Positions 1 to 11,400 of a DNA stretch of 64,000 nucleotides are shown here, in pieces. Positions within the stretch are counted from its first letter, which is position 1. Every line of letters begins with the position of its first letter. The position numbers and the translations under genes are program-made. The DNA is taken from the NCBI GenBank assembly GCA_020627535.1, contig JAHDGU010000001.1, positions 228,670-292,669 on the forward strand, written 5' to 3'. The DNA is from Saprospiraceae bacterium (GTDB taxonomy: Bacteria > Bacteroidota > Bacteroidia > Chitinophagales > Saprospiraceae). The notes below the pieces were generated by a model. The model was not told the origin of the DNA. It saw nothing but the letters and a program-made list of their open reading frames with translations, and did not search any database.

Positions 1-326
1 CTGGTGTCTCATCCCTGTCAGAAAATGCCAAGACGATCATAGATCTAGAATTTGCAAGCGTCATGAAGACCTATGCCAACTCCCGGATACGTATCGAAGG
101 GAATACCGATAATGTGGGTGCTAGAGATATGAACATGCGCTTATCTCAGTCAAGGGCCAAATCAGTGGCTGATTATCTTGTGAGTACTTACAAGATTGAT
201 CCCAATCGGATCATCACAGTTGGTAATGGTCCTGATAGACCGACCAAAGGCTGTGAAACAAACGCTACAGATGCTTGTAAATCAGCCAATCGCAGAACTG
301 ATTTCATGCTGATCGCCGCTCAGTAG
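1..326 (+). CDS. OmpA-family C-terminal domain protein (5' truncated)
   Basis: The reading frame is open from the first bases of the window, so the gene begins upstream. The visible ~107 residues form an OmpA-like peptidoglycan-binding domain: a TDNVG turn after a beta strand, the NX2LSX2RA helix (NMRLSQSRA) followed by VADYL, and a terminal RRTDF motif. The stop codon directly abuts the ATG of an ABC permease and an ATPase gene follows, so the three are surely one operon. In Bacteroidota, NitT/TauT-type ABC operons can carry a periplasmic substrate-binding protein fused to an OmpA domain. I infer that this is the tail of such a fusion, which would tether the binding protein to the cell wall, but the binding domain itself lies outside the window. 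Confidence 0.85.
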   Translation, partial: GVSSLSENAKTIIDLEFASVMKTYANSRIRIEGNTDNVGARDMNMRLSQSRAKSVADYLVSTYKIDPNRIITVGNGPDRPTKGCETNATDACKSANRRTDFMLIAAQ

Positions 327-1388
327 ATGTTTGGCTCCAAATGGGCAGACACAGGTCCACTCGGTAGGACAGCCTTCATGATCGGAGGATATCTCGCTGT
401 GCTTCTGCTGTGGTATATGGTCACTGCTGGGAATGAGCCGATGATCTCAGATGGAATTTTGCCCAGTCCTGGAGCCGTCTTCTCTAGTTATGGAGAGATG
501 CTGGAGGAGAATGATCTATTGCCGAGTATATTTTACAGCTTAGGGCTCAATATGGGAGGCTATATTGTTGCCATCGCACTCGCAATACCGCTCGGTTTTT
601 TGTTGGGGCTGGTAATCCCCATACGCCTTTCGGCAAAAGGAATAGTAGAGTCACTTCGATACATCAGTCTCCCAGCGATTCTAGGACTATTTATCGCATG
701 GTTTGGCATAGGAAGTGCTATGAAAATCCAATTTTTGGCTTTTGGTATCCTGATCTACTTGTTGCCCGTGGTGGTGCAGCGGATTGATGAGGTAAGGGAG
801 GTTTATCTTAAGACAGTCTACACCCTTGGAGCCACAAACTGGCAAACGATTCGGACAGTTTACTTTCCTTCTGTGATCTCAAGAATCTCAGATGACATAC
901 GAGTATTGACGGCGATCTCATGGACCTATATCATCATCTCAGAAGCGATAGGTGGTGAAGGTGGACTGGGAGCTCTCATTTGGCGTGTAGGTTTGCGACG
1001 CGGCAGGTTAGACAAGGTCTTTGCACTACTTCTCATCATAGTAGTTATCGGCCTTTTACAAGATCGACTTTTGCGAAGACTTGACAAGCAGTGGTTCCCG
1101 CACAAGTATATCGAGCGTCGAGAGCATGCAGTGACTGCCAGCAATGAAAGTCTATCACTTATCCTTGGTTATATCCGGAAGGTCCTTGGCTGGATTGTAT
1201 TTGGTATTCTTGGAGTCTTATTGATCAATGAACTGATACAGATACTTCCGGAAAGATACCTTCATCTCTTGTTTCAAGATACGGTCTGGACGCTCTGGTT
1301 GGTATTTCTTGGCATACTTGGGAACATAGCCTACAAGTACTGGATGTCCAAACAGTTTCCATATCTCAATCCTAAGAGCGATGCTTGA
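327..1388 (+). CDS. ABC transporter permease, NitT/TauT (SsuC-like) family, with C-terminal extension
   Basis: Inner-membrane permease of 353 residues. The N-terminal ~255 residues look like the nitrate/sulfonate/taurine class: several hydrophobic helices and a cytoplasmic EAA-type loop near residues 170-190 (GATNWQTIRTVYFPSVI) that docks on the ATPase. The family is usually about 250-270 residues. This protein adds roughly 90 residues, a charged linker and two further hydrophobic segments (about residues 285-345), which is unusual. The ATG follows the upstream stop without a gap and the 3' end overlaps the ATPase gene by 8 nt, indicating translational coupling. The substrate cannot be read from the sequence. 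A T-run mini-hairpin element lies inside the gene on the opposite strand (625-634). Confidence 0.9.
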   Translation: MFGSKWADTGPLGRTAFMIGGYLAVLLLWYMVTAGNEPMISDGILPSPGAVFSSYGEMLEENDLLPSIFYSLGLNMGGYIVAIALAIPLGFLLGLVIPIRLSAKGIVESLRYISLPAILGLFIAWFGIGSAMKIQFLAFGILIYLLPVVVQRIDEVREVYLKTVYTLGATNWQTIRTVYFPSVISRISDDIRVLTAISWTYIIISEAIGGEGGLGALIWRVGLRRGRLDKVFALLLIIVVIGLLQDRLLRRLDKQWFPHKYIERREHAVTASNESLSLILGYIRKVLGWIVFGILGVLLINELIQILPERYLHLLFQDTVWTLWLVFLGILGNIAYKYWMSKQFPYLNPKSDA

Positions 1389-2187
1389 GTTTGTCAATCA
1401 GTCGGGTCAAGCAGACATCATCGAGATGCGAGGTGTATTTCAAGAGTACGATGAAGGACGTGTCAAAGTACTCGACAATCTCGACTTCCTTGTGGAGGAC
1501 AAACCTGATCAAGGCCAATTTGTCTGTATTCTTGGACCATCAGGCAGCGGAAAAAGTACCTTGCTCCGATATATGGCCAATCTTCAATCGCCTACGGCAG
1601 GCACGGTCAAAATTTTGGGCGAAGACCCCAATCCACAACAACGTGTGAGTATGGTCTTCCAGCAATACAGCAGTTTGCCGTGGATGACAGTGCTCGACAA
1701 TGTTTCACTTGCTCTGAGGTATCAAGGAGTGTCCAGAAAAGAAAGAGATCAGCGAGCTTTAGAACTCATCAAAGAAGTAGGACTCCAAGGACATGAACTC
1801 AAGTACGCCCAGTATCCTACGCTATCTGGAGGGCAGTTGCAGCGTGTGGCCATAGCCAGAAGTATGCTCGCCAATCCATCTATATTGTTGATGGACGAGC
1901 CATTCGGTGCCCTGGATATCAAGACCAGATTGCAGATGCAAGACCTACTCGCAGGTCTGTGGCATAAGTTTCAGAGTACCATCATCTTCGTCACACATGA
2001 TATTGCTGAAGCAGTTTATCTAGCAGATGATATCTATATCTTGAGCGGCCCTCCTGCCAAGTTTGTCCACCATGTAGATGTGACCCTCCCATTACATCGA
2101 GATCGCAGCGTGAAGAGATCCAAAGAGTATACTGAAATTGTACATCATGTGGAAGATTTGATGGTGAGTGTGAGTAATCATATGTAG
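1381..2187 (+). CDS. ABC transporter ATP-binding protein, NitT/TauT (SsuB/TauB-like) family
   Basis: Cytoplasmic ATPase of 268 residues powering the preceding permease. Walker A is GPSGSGKST (about residues 53-61), the Q-loop is VFQQY, the signature is LSGGQLQRVAIARS, Walker B is ILLMDEP, the D-loop is FGALD and the switch histidine is in FVTHD. This order and the length match the SsuB/TauB group. It overlaps the permease gene by 8 nt and is the last gene of the operon: a hairpin and a clear terminator follow (2223-2297). With the OmpA-fused protein upstream it makes a complete importer for a small, probably anionic, solute; the identity of that solute is not shown. Confidence 0.93.
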   Translation: MLEFVNQSGQADIIEMRGVFQEYDEGRVKVLDNLDFLVEDKPDQGQFVCILGPSGSGKSTLLRYMANLQSPTAGTVKILGEDPNPQQRVSMVFQQYSSLPWMTVLDNVSLALRYQGVSRKERDQRALELIKEVGLQGHELKYAQYPTLSGGQLQRVAIARSMLANPSILLMDEPFGALDIKTRLQMQDLLAGLWHKFQSTIIFVTHDIAEAVYLADDIYILSGPPAKFVHHVDVTLPLHRDRSVKRSKEYTEIVHHVEDLMVSVSNHM

Positions 2188-2222
2188 GAATTGTGATTAT
2201 GTAAATCTCTCAGCGCCCGCCC

Positions 2223-2252
2223 TTACACATGATGGAAAGCTTTAATGTGTAA
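2223..2252. other. 8-bp perfect inverted repeat downstream of the ABC operon
   Basis: TTACACAT and ATGTGTAA are separated by 14 nt that themselves contain AAAGCTTT. The hairpin lies 36 nt after the ATPase stop and just before a stronger terminator. It may stabilise the mRNA 3' end or be an operator; nothing decides between these. Confidence 0.4.
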
Positions 2253-2265
2253 ATTATATCATATC

Positions 2266-2297
2266 AGAGCCAATAAATCGTATTTGGCTCTTTTTTT
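2266..2297 (+). terminator. Rho-independent terminator of the ABC operon
   Basis: AGAGCCAA pairs with TTGGCTCT across a 10-nt loop and is followed by a run of seven or more T. It separates the transport operon from the giant gene. Confidence 0.8.
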
Positions 2298-2311
2298 GCC
2301 AAATACTTTAC

Positions 2312-2319
2312 TACTTTCG
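2312..2319 (+). promoter_or_regulatory. Candidate -7 box for the giant gene
   Basis: TACTTTCG differs from the Bacteroidota consensus TAnnTTTG by one base. It lies between the upstream terminator and the giant gene, giving a leader of about 100 nt that contains a T-run mini-hairpin at 2381-2399. No well-spaced -33 TTG is evident. Confidence 0.4.
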
Positions 2320-2380
2320 TAAGTCTATTGCCTTGATCGGTATCGGTCGAGCTATGGATTATTGTAACCGAATGATGATG

Positions 2381-2399
2381 TTTTTTTGGGCGGAAGCCC
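2381..2399 (+). repeat. T-run mini-hairpin element, GGGC-GGAA-GCCC
   Basis: Seven T followed by a 4-bp stem with a GGAA loop at 2388-2399. It is the only copy in the leader of a surface-protein gene and ends 25 nt before the chosen ATG. Confidence 0.75.
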
Positions 2400-2424
2400 G
2401 AGAAAACAAGAAGAACACACACTC

Positions 2425-5400
2425 ATGGACTTAAACGTCACTTACCTACGTGCGCTGAGATTGCCTGTCGCAATTCTAGTATTTTGTCTTGGATTCATTT
2501 CTCAAGCAGATGCTCAGGTCTCAGTATTTTATTCAGATTTTGTTGGAGATGAGTTGCCGAGAGAGGATGTCACTGCTTGTCTGGACTCAGCAGCCGTCAA
2601 TGCTGCGAGACTGGTCTTTACGGTTAGCGATCCCACTGGAGATGTAGAGGTTGAAATTCAACTTCCTCCTGGAATTACTTATATCCCGGGTAGTGTTGCG
2701 CTCATCGATGATCTAGGAAGCCCATTCGCTGTGACCGAGTTTGATATCTCCGACCCCAATGCGCCGATCTTTTTGGTCTCAGCGACAGATGGGACTATCG
2801 AGTTTGGTAATCAGGTAATCTTTGAGTGGTCAAGAAGTTCGGTGACATGTGATGCTTTGTCCTTCCAGATGACAGGAGGCACATTTAAAGATGCTTTGAC
2901 GATTGAGCATAGTGCAGGAACAGTTTTGGAAAATGATCCAAGTGTCAATGCCTATGACCTTCTTGTAGGTTCACTCTCGATCACGGAGCCAGAGAGTATT
3001 GAGGTAAACTTTGGTGATACGATTACCAAAGACATCAATATTGTCAATGGTGGTCTTGGCTGTGTCGATACCTTCACTTTCTGGATGGTCGAGGAGTCGG
3101 GTATTGTTACCACTGAGTTGATTCATGCCGGTGTAGTTATCATGCCGACTGTAGTTGGTGATACCCTGTTTTATGAGTTCAATACACAAAACTTTTTGAA
3201 TGCTGGTCTAGGAGGATGCTTAGACAATGGTGAAGTGATTGAGCTGCAACGCACAGTGGCCGTCATCGAGTGTAATACGGATACCGAGATGCAAGCTTAT
3301 TGGGGCTGTGCTGGAAGCATATGCCAGGCTTCGCTAGTAGTTACTTGTGACCTACCGCTAGAAGGTGGCGTGCCTGAGATTTTATACACAAGAGGAAGTA
3401 TCATACAAGCCACTAACTTCTGTGATAGCATCATCGTGCAGCACAATTTTACAAACTCTGGTGGTGCACTCGCCTACAATTTGCAATACCTTGCCGGTTT
3501 CAATGCAAGAGGTCTGAGTTTGTCACAGACTTCTGGTACACCGACCAGAGATTTTCCACCTGTTGCGGTATGTATTAATGGTGTGGACGTCCCATTTATA
3601 GTTGACGAGATAGGTCCGACAGAAGATACTGGACTCGTCGTCATCTTAGATAGCTTGATGATGGATCCTGATGGTCCTGGAGGTTTAGAGGATCTAGATG
3701 GAGACGGCGCTTTTGATGACCTGGCACCTGGAGAGAGTTATTCTATCACGATAAAACACGTATACAACGTTGATGTCACCTGTCCCTCTCGACAAAGCAC
3801 GGGCAGATACAAAGTGGCTACAGCCTACTCGGACGAGTGTGGTGATTTTCTTGACCTTGTCATCCAAAATGCCACAGGAAACTTATTCAACTTCACATTA
3901 GATGGTGAGGGTACTGTGTTAGGACCAGCAACAATCTATAATGGTGAAACATTTGAACTCATGGTGTGCGGTTCTCAGAGATTCGGCGGTAATATGCTCA
4001 ATTGTCCCACCAATAGTCTAACACTCAAGGGGGAGATTCCAACCGGTTTCAGCTTGTTGGGCTCATCTATGTTTGGTACCACTGAGATAAGTCCAGCAAT
4101 ACAGGTCGGTGATTCAATATTCTATGAGGCAGTATTTGATGACAATGATGCGATTTGCTTCAATCTAGAGCTTGTCCTTGATTGTGATATACTGGAAGGG
4201 TCTAGAATGTTTGACTTTGAAATGGAATACCTCTGTGACGAGGCATGTGGCGAAGTCGAAATATTTTCTTGTCCGCCTTACACGCCAGTCGTAGTTTGTG
4301 GAGATCCATGTCCATACGGTGGTCTGACAATCACAAGTGTAGAAGCTATCAGACAGACAACTGGTTTTTCTTCTCCTACGACCTGTGACACATTTGCAGA
4401 TGCTTCTATGATCTCACCAGTGCAATTGCGTAGAGGTATGCCGCATGATACATTTTGCATCGTAGCAAAGAGTGAGCAGAAAGGAGGTCTCAGCGGAGGT
4501 CCAGATCAAGAATGGGCCAATGCTTACTTAGACATAGAGTACGAAGCGAATAACAACGCTGAAGTTCTTCAGTATACGGGCGGTACATTCGAGATATGGG
4601 ACGAGAGTGCCATGACGTATACGAGCTTCGATCTTCCTCCGCCATTCTTTGATCAGAGGGTAGGAAGAGTGCACACCTTCAGTTTTGAGTTCAATGATAG
4701 CCTTCCGGCAAATGGACTGGAACCCATGGATAGCGTCAATGTAAACCTCAAGGTGATTGTCTTGAAGAATACTGCTCTGAGCAGAGAAAACGCTGCTAGA
4801 CTTGAAGGGACGAACATCAGATTTTACAACCTTGTAGATACGATTCAGGACAATGATCCTGATCTTGATATGGTACGCTGTCTGGATAACGGTCTGGAAA
4901 TGTACTTGCACAGACCTGAATACTCGACCACTGGAATCAATCGTCCGATAGCAAGAGGATGTAATGATTATCAGTTTAGAAGTAATGCCAGTTATGATGG
5001 TGGACCTGGAGATTTATATCCAGGTGAGATCCGACCTTATTATTTGGTGGACTCAATTGTTCTAGAGTACACAACTTGTGATGTATTAAACGTCGATGCG
5101 ACATTCTTAGATTCCGAAGGAAATGCCGCAGATGGCTATCCTAGTTCAAGACTGAGGACATTTGTTGGACCGCCTACGAGTAGTGTATTCACGGACAGTG
5201 TCATACGCCATGTCTGGGTGAATCCCGGCACCTGGCCAAAAGGTGATCAGAATGGTCTAAATGCACTTGAGTCAGGCTATACTTTCTATCCGACTTTGAC
5301 TCCGACTTGTCGCTCCAAGAATGGGACAATCAATATTTCTTTCTTTAACCAGAGATTCGGCTATGCGCATGATACAACTTGCTATGAGCCAAGTACAAGA

Positions 5401-8400
5401 AGCAGTACAAGAACCATTCTCCAAAGGCCTCCTCGGTACTCCATAGAGGACTTATCTGGTGAGGTACTAGCCTCCACGGATACTGTCGTATGGGATCTCG
5501 ATATCAGAAATATCTCAAATGAGGATGGATTCTTCCTTTGGATGGCATTTGAAGATCGATTGTCGAGTTTGACACTGCTTGACATCCGATGCTCAGACGC
5601 CGACACCTTGATTCCTCTCAATCCTTACATCAATGGTGACTGGATCAGGTTGACGGATGAACTTCTTCGGACTAGAGAGAAGGAAATACAAGTCAGAGGT
5701 CTTTTGTCCCAATGTGATGGGGACAGCATACGTGTGACACTAGGATGGGAATGTACAGGATATCCAATGGATCCGCCATCTGCTCCTTGTGTCGAGGATA
5801 CAATATATATCAAGGCGAAGCCACAGTTGTCAGAGGTGCAGCTCGCTATTGATCGTGACCCCGAATTACCGATTGACCTCTGTAGTAGCGATACATTCCA
5901 GGTATTATTTTCAAGTGCGCAAGCAGCATTCTTGAATGATCCTGTTTTCCGGGTCATTTTGCCTCAAGGTGCCATTCTTGGTCAGCCTATCACCATGGAG
6001 TATCCTGCTAATTCCGGTAACACAGAGTTCGTGATGCCAGTGGTCACAGGTAATGTAGTTGACATCTTTATGGAAGGGCACTCCGGTATGAGTGGAAATG
6101 GTCTTCCTGGTACCATCGATGAATTGGATCCTGACATTCGATCCGCACTCTTTGACGTGGTCATTGAGACGGATTGTGATTTTACTTCTGGAGATAACTT
6201 GAGATTTATTGGTACGGGTCTGAGACCATGTGGAGAACCCGCGATCAACGATGAGATCCAAGTGCGATCTGCGGATATCCGTGTAGATGGAGCAGATCCT
6301 CCGTACCTCGTAGAATTTAATATTGGTGCAGATGGTGACAGTATCCTGGCAGGATGTGATCCTAACACAGTTGCTGTAGAGTTGACCTTATCTCCCTTCT
6401 TGGAGACTGCAACTAAACCTGGTGACACACTCACCGTTACCTTGGATCCAGGTCTTAGCATTGATCCGAATTCAATCGTTTGTACTGCAACAGATGATAA
6501 TACTTGTCTTGAATTTGCGTCATCAGAGACAGATCCACTCACGGGTTTCACTACGGTGAAGTTTGCTTATCCTGAGACACCTATTGACCTGTCTCAGGAC
6601 ATCGTTGTCACATCCTTTGAGTTTGATATTATACCAGATGTCAGCCTGACTTGTGACATCTTGACCATGGTGGATTTCAGATCAGTGTCTACTGTAGAGA
6701 ACGTGCCCTGTCAGGATGAGCCAGGTGGATTTTGTCTCTCACTCAGAACGACTACAGGGTTCGTATCTCAAGGGTTTATCCTTAGAAGGATCGTTCCGAC
6801 TTTCTCTGGCATATCTGTTGGATATTGCTCGGAGGCAAATGAGTTCTTATTCTCAGGTCAGTTGAATGTTGATTCACTAGATCTTGAGGATAATGAAGAG
6901 CTTGTCATAGATGTATTCTGTGCTGACTTGTTTGGAGAGCCAGTAGGAGAAGAGATTTCCAGAATTTTTATCCCTGGTCCAATCATGGCGGGTGATAGCA
7001 CCTTGTTTGAAGGAGAGTTCTCTGGCATATGTGATGTAGAGAACGGTGTAGTCTTCTCGGTGAGGCAGACTGCAAGCAACGGTGATGAAAATTGTGTCTG
7101 CGAAGATGTGCTGCTCAATCTTGAAGTAGAAGAGTGCCCTGAAGTAGAAGTAGGTACCATAGGGAACAACTTTGTTTGTAGCCCAGATCAAACCACAGAG
7201 GTTTTTGCCAACATACTCTCAGATGATCCGACCGTAAGAGGTCTTTGGAGCACAACAGGTACTGGTTTCTTCTTTGATCTCGCATCTACCGAGACAGAGT
7301 ACTTCTGGAGTGCTGACGATATTGCGAATGGCGAAGTCTTCTTGATCTATACTCTGAGACCTACAGTGGATAGCCTTTGTGCTAAAAATGATAGTGTGAG
7401 AGTGTTCTTCCAGATAGACGACACGCCTCCGAATATCATCTGCCCTCAGCACAAACATGCTGATTCAGATCCTGGACTTTGCGGGCACTTTGTAGATCTT
7501 CCAGATCTCGAAGTGATTGAAGACTGTACCGATCCAAGAAACCTCCTGGTTGAGTTTGCGATCAATGACGACACGCTTTCGATAGGTATTCCTGATACCG
7601 CCTTTTTCCCCGTGGGGACCAACACTGTGACAATAGTTGTCTCAGATCTTTCTGGTAATACAGATACCTGTAGATATGATATCATCATAGAAGATGTGGA
7701 AGCACCTCTCGTGGAATGCCCAGATCTTGCGGCACTTCCGGAATTGCCTTGGATCAATGAGATCGGATATGAAAATAGGCTTGGAGATGTCGGAGAGTTC
7801 ATTGAAATCGCAGGTCCTGCAGGTTTTGATTTGTCCAATTGTATCGTCTTCCTTTATGACGGTGCAACTGGAGCATTTTATAGAACAGATACGCTTACTG
7901 GTCAAGTGATTCCGGACGAAGGAGCAGGCTTTGGTGCGGTCGCATTGAGCTATCCAAATAATAGTATTCAGAATGGTCCTGATGGAATTGCCCTGGTCTG
8001 CGATGGCGCTGTACTACAGTTCTTGAGCTATGAAGGCAGTTTCTCGGCCAACGATGGACCTGCCGCGGGTATGATGAGTACTGATATCGGCGTCTCAGAA
8101 CCCATCACAGATCCTATTGGAAATAGTCTTCAGTTTACCGGAGCTGGATTTGTCGGAGCTTGGAATCCTCCTGCAATAGAATCTCCTGGTGTATTGAATG
8201 ATGGCCAAGACATTTCAGAGATCATGGGACTTGTTGAATTCGAGGTACTACCAGGTACTTGTGTTGCTCAAGTAAGTGGTCTTGGCATCACCATCATGGA
8301 TAACTGTGATAGTAACTTGATCGTGACCAATACTAGCCCATACGGCACTGATGATGCCAGTGGAGAATATGAAGCAGGTGTGCATACAGTCACCTACACG

Positions 8401-11400
8401 GTCATGGACAGTGCTGGAAATGTGGCTAGTTGCAGCATTAGCTTCCTCGTCGTCGATACAGAGCTTCCTACACTAGAGTGTGGTGGTATCAGACAAGCTC
8501 AGGACTCAGATCCAGGGGTGTGTACATTCACAGCAACTGATGGAGAGTTAGATCCGATCTTCGATGATAATTGTCCAGGTGCGATGATATTTCATAGCTA
8601 TGATGTAGCACCTGACAGTACCTCACTTGACGGAGCCTCCTTCCCAGTAGGAGAAACTGAGGTGATTTGGGTAGTCATGGATGCTGCTGGTAACAAAGAT
8701 TCTTGTACCATCGTCATTAATGTGGAGGACGTAGAGGATCCAGTCTTTGTCAATTGTCCTACATCGGATACTGTGTTTGTTGGAAATAGTGTGGATCTCT
8801 GTATGGGATCTGCCATCTTCAGCACACCAATCGCCAATGACAATTGCGGTCTAGCTACGGTGACTCAAATATCAGGACCTACTTCAGGTGAGCAACTTGA
8901 TCTAGGAATTTATGATATCAGTTTTGTGGCTTCTGATGAGGAAGGCAATACAGACACTTGCTCATTTGTCTTGGTTCTTGAAGACTCTGAGCAGCCTACC
9001 ATTATTTGCCCTGGAAATATGATCTTGGCACAGACAACACCCGGCGAGTGCAGTTGGACTGCACCGGCAGGGAAGTTATCTCTTCTTGGTAATTTGGAAA
9101 ATTGTCCTGTTGAAGTAAGTTATCATCTCCTATCTCCAGCTGGAGACACTTTGAGTTCAGGAATGGATGATGCTAGTGGAGAGACATTCGGACTTGATAG
9201 TACAGTTGTATGCTACGTAGCTACAGAGACTGAAGATCCGGATCTCAATGGAATACAGAGTGATACGTGTTGCTTCTGGGTCGTAGTAGAGGACGTAGAG
9301 GCTCCTGAAATTACATGTCCTACAAGTCCTATTACACTACCTACTAGTGATATGGGTGACTGTGCTGCTACCAATGTGGGTACAGCCCTCGATGCCATGG
9401 CATCGGATAACTGTGGAGTTGCTATGCTAAGTCATGATTATGCTGCGCAGGCTGATAGCTCGACGCTTGATGGAGCTGTCTTTGAGGTAGGCGAGACTTC
9501 TGTGATCTGGACAGCAGTGGATACTGCGGGTAATGTGAGCACTTGTGAGATTGTGGTCTTGGTTCAAGATTCTGAGCTTCCGACCATTGATTGTAGTGCT
9601 ATCGATGGTGATCGTACGACTGATCCAGGAGAGTGTAGTTTCACCATGCCTGGCTCAGGATTTGACCCAGTATATGCGGACAACTGTCAAGACAGTATCA
9701 TCACGCATGACTATGTCACAGCGCCTAATGAGAATACACTTGCCGGAGCGAGCTTCCCTGTAGGAACAAGCACTGTGATCTGGACTGTCACTGATGCTGC
9801 TGGAAATTCAGCGACCTGTGAGATTACAATCACTGTAGAAGATGATGAGAATCCGACATTTATCAATTGTCCTTCTGACACGATCAGTGTGGCTACTAGC
9901 CCTGATCAGTGCAGTGCGAGTGTAAATTGGGTAGTGCCGGTGGCAACAGACAACTGTATTGTAGATACTGTGGAGCAAGTTAGCGGTCCATCTCCTGGTA
10001 GTGATCTACCAGTTGGTTTCCATGAAGTGGAGTATCAAGTTTCTGATGAAAATGGTAACAGTGCGAGCTGTGTCTTTATCGTGGAAGTCATGGATACACA
10101 GTTCCCGACCATCACCTGTCCAGGTAATATGGTCACAGCGAGCACAAGCCCAGGCGAATGCTCTTGGACCAGCGAGGATGGAAAACTGAGCCTTCTCAAC
10201 AACTTTGAAAACTGCCCTGTCGAGGTCACATATTCTATTATTTCCTTAGACGGCGACACACTTGCTACTGGTATGGATGATGCCAGTGGAGAAGTATTTG
10301 AACTTGGTATGACACAGGTTTGCTATGTGGCGACGGAGATGGAGGACCTTGATTTAAATGGTATCACGACAGATACTTGTTGCTTCATGGTTCTTGTCGA
10401 AGATCAAGAAGATCCTGTCATCACTTGTCCTGCTGATGTGACGCTTGTGGACTCGGAAGATAATCTAGCCGACTGTGGAGCAAGCATAGAAGATGCGAGT
10501 ACGGATGCAACGGCTACTGACAATTGCAGTATTGTCAGCCTCAGTCACAATTATGATGCTGCTCCAGATAGCACTACGCTTGCAGGAGCACTTTTCCCTC
10601 TAGGTACTACTGAGGTCATTTGGACGGCAGTCGATACTGCAGGAAACACCGTCATGTGCATGTACACAGTGACAGTCAATGATGATGTTACACCTTCGAT
10701 TATATGTCCAGTAGATACAGTCCTGTCTAGTGATAATCAGGATTGCGATGCCCAGTTTACTTGGTTGCATCCAGTGCCAAGGGACAACTGTCCTCTGGGA
10801 TCATTGATTGATTACACTGTCAGTTTTACCAATCCTGATGGAAGTGTGGATGGTCCTAATGATATCAGAAGTCTATTGATCAATAGTGATCTTGAGACTA
10901 CACGCAACTTTGATGTAGGGACGACTGTCGTCGAATACTTCGTCAACGATCCAGGTGGTAATACTGTCAATTGCACTTTTGAAGTAACTGTAGAAGACTT
11001 CGCCCTTCCAATTCTCATCGGTTGCCCAGATAGTGCCATCGTAGTAGATAATGATGCCGGATGGTGTGGTGCAATTGTTAATCTTCCCACAATCTTCGCC
11101 CTAGACGGATGTACACGCACGGATTCACTAAATGTGGAGTTTAATGTCAACGGTGCTGGGTGGTCTTCACTTGATCCAAGTGGTCAGTTCTTCCCGGCTG
11201 ATACGACAATCATACAGGCAAGAGCTATCGATGACGCAGGGAATATTGATAGTTGCGAGTTTAGCGTCATTGTGCTGGACAAAGAAGTGCCTGAGGTGGT
11301 ATGTACCAATTTGTTCTTCGAGCAACCCAATGACATCTGTAGTGTAGATATATCTGCACTAGACTTGGCAGCACTGAGTACGGATAACTGTGGTGTAGAG

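Noticed and set aside
2386-2424. Longer N-terminus of the giant protein from TTG 2386
   Set aside because: It would put 13 polar residues before a normal signal peptide and overlaps the GGGC-GGAA-GCCC hairpin; ATG 2425 gives a proper signal peptide.
5911-6551. Long minus-strand open frames inside the giant gene (up to 189 codons)
   Set aside because: They are shadows of a biased coding sequence, with serine-rich low-complexity translations and no domain features.
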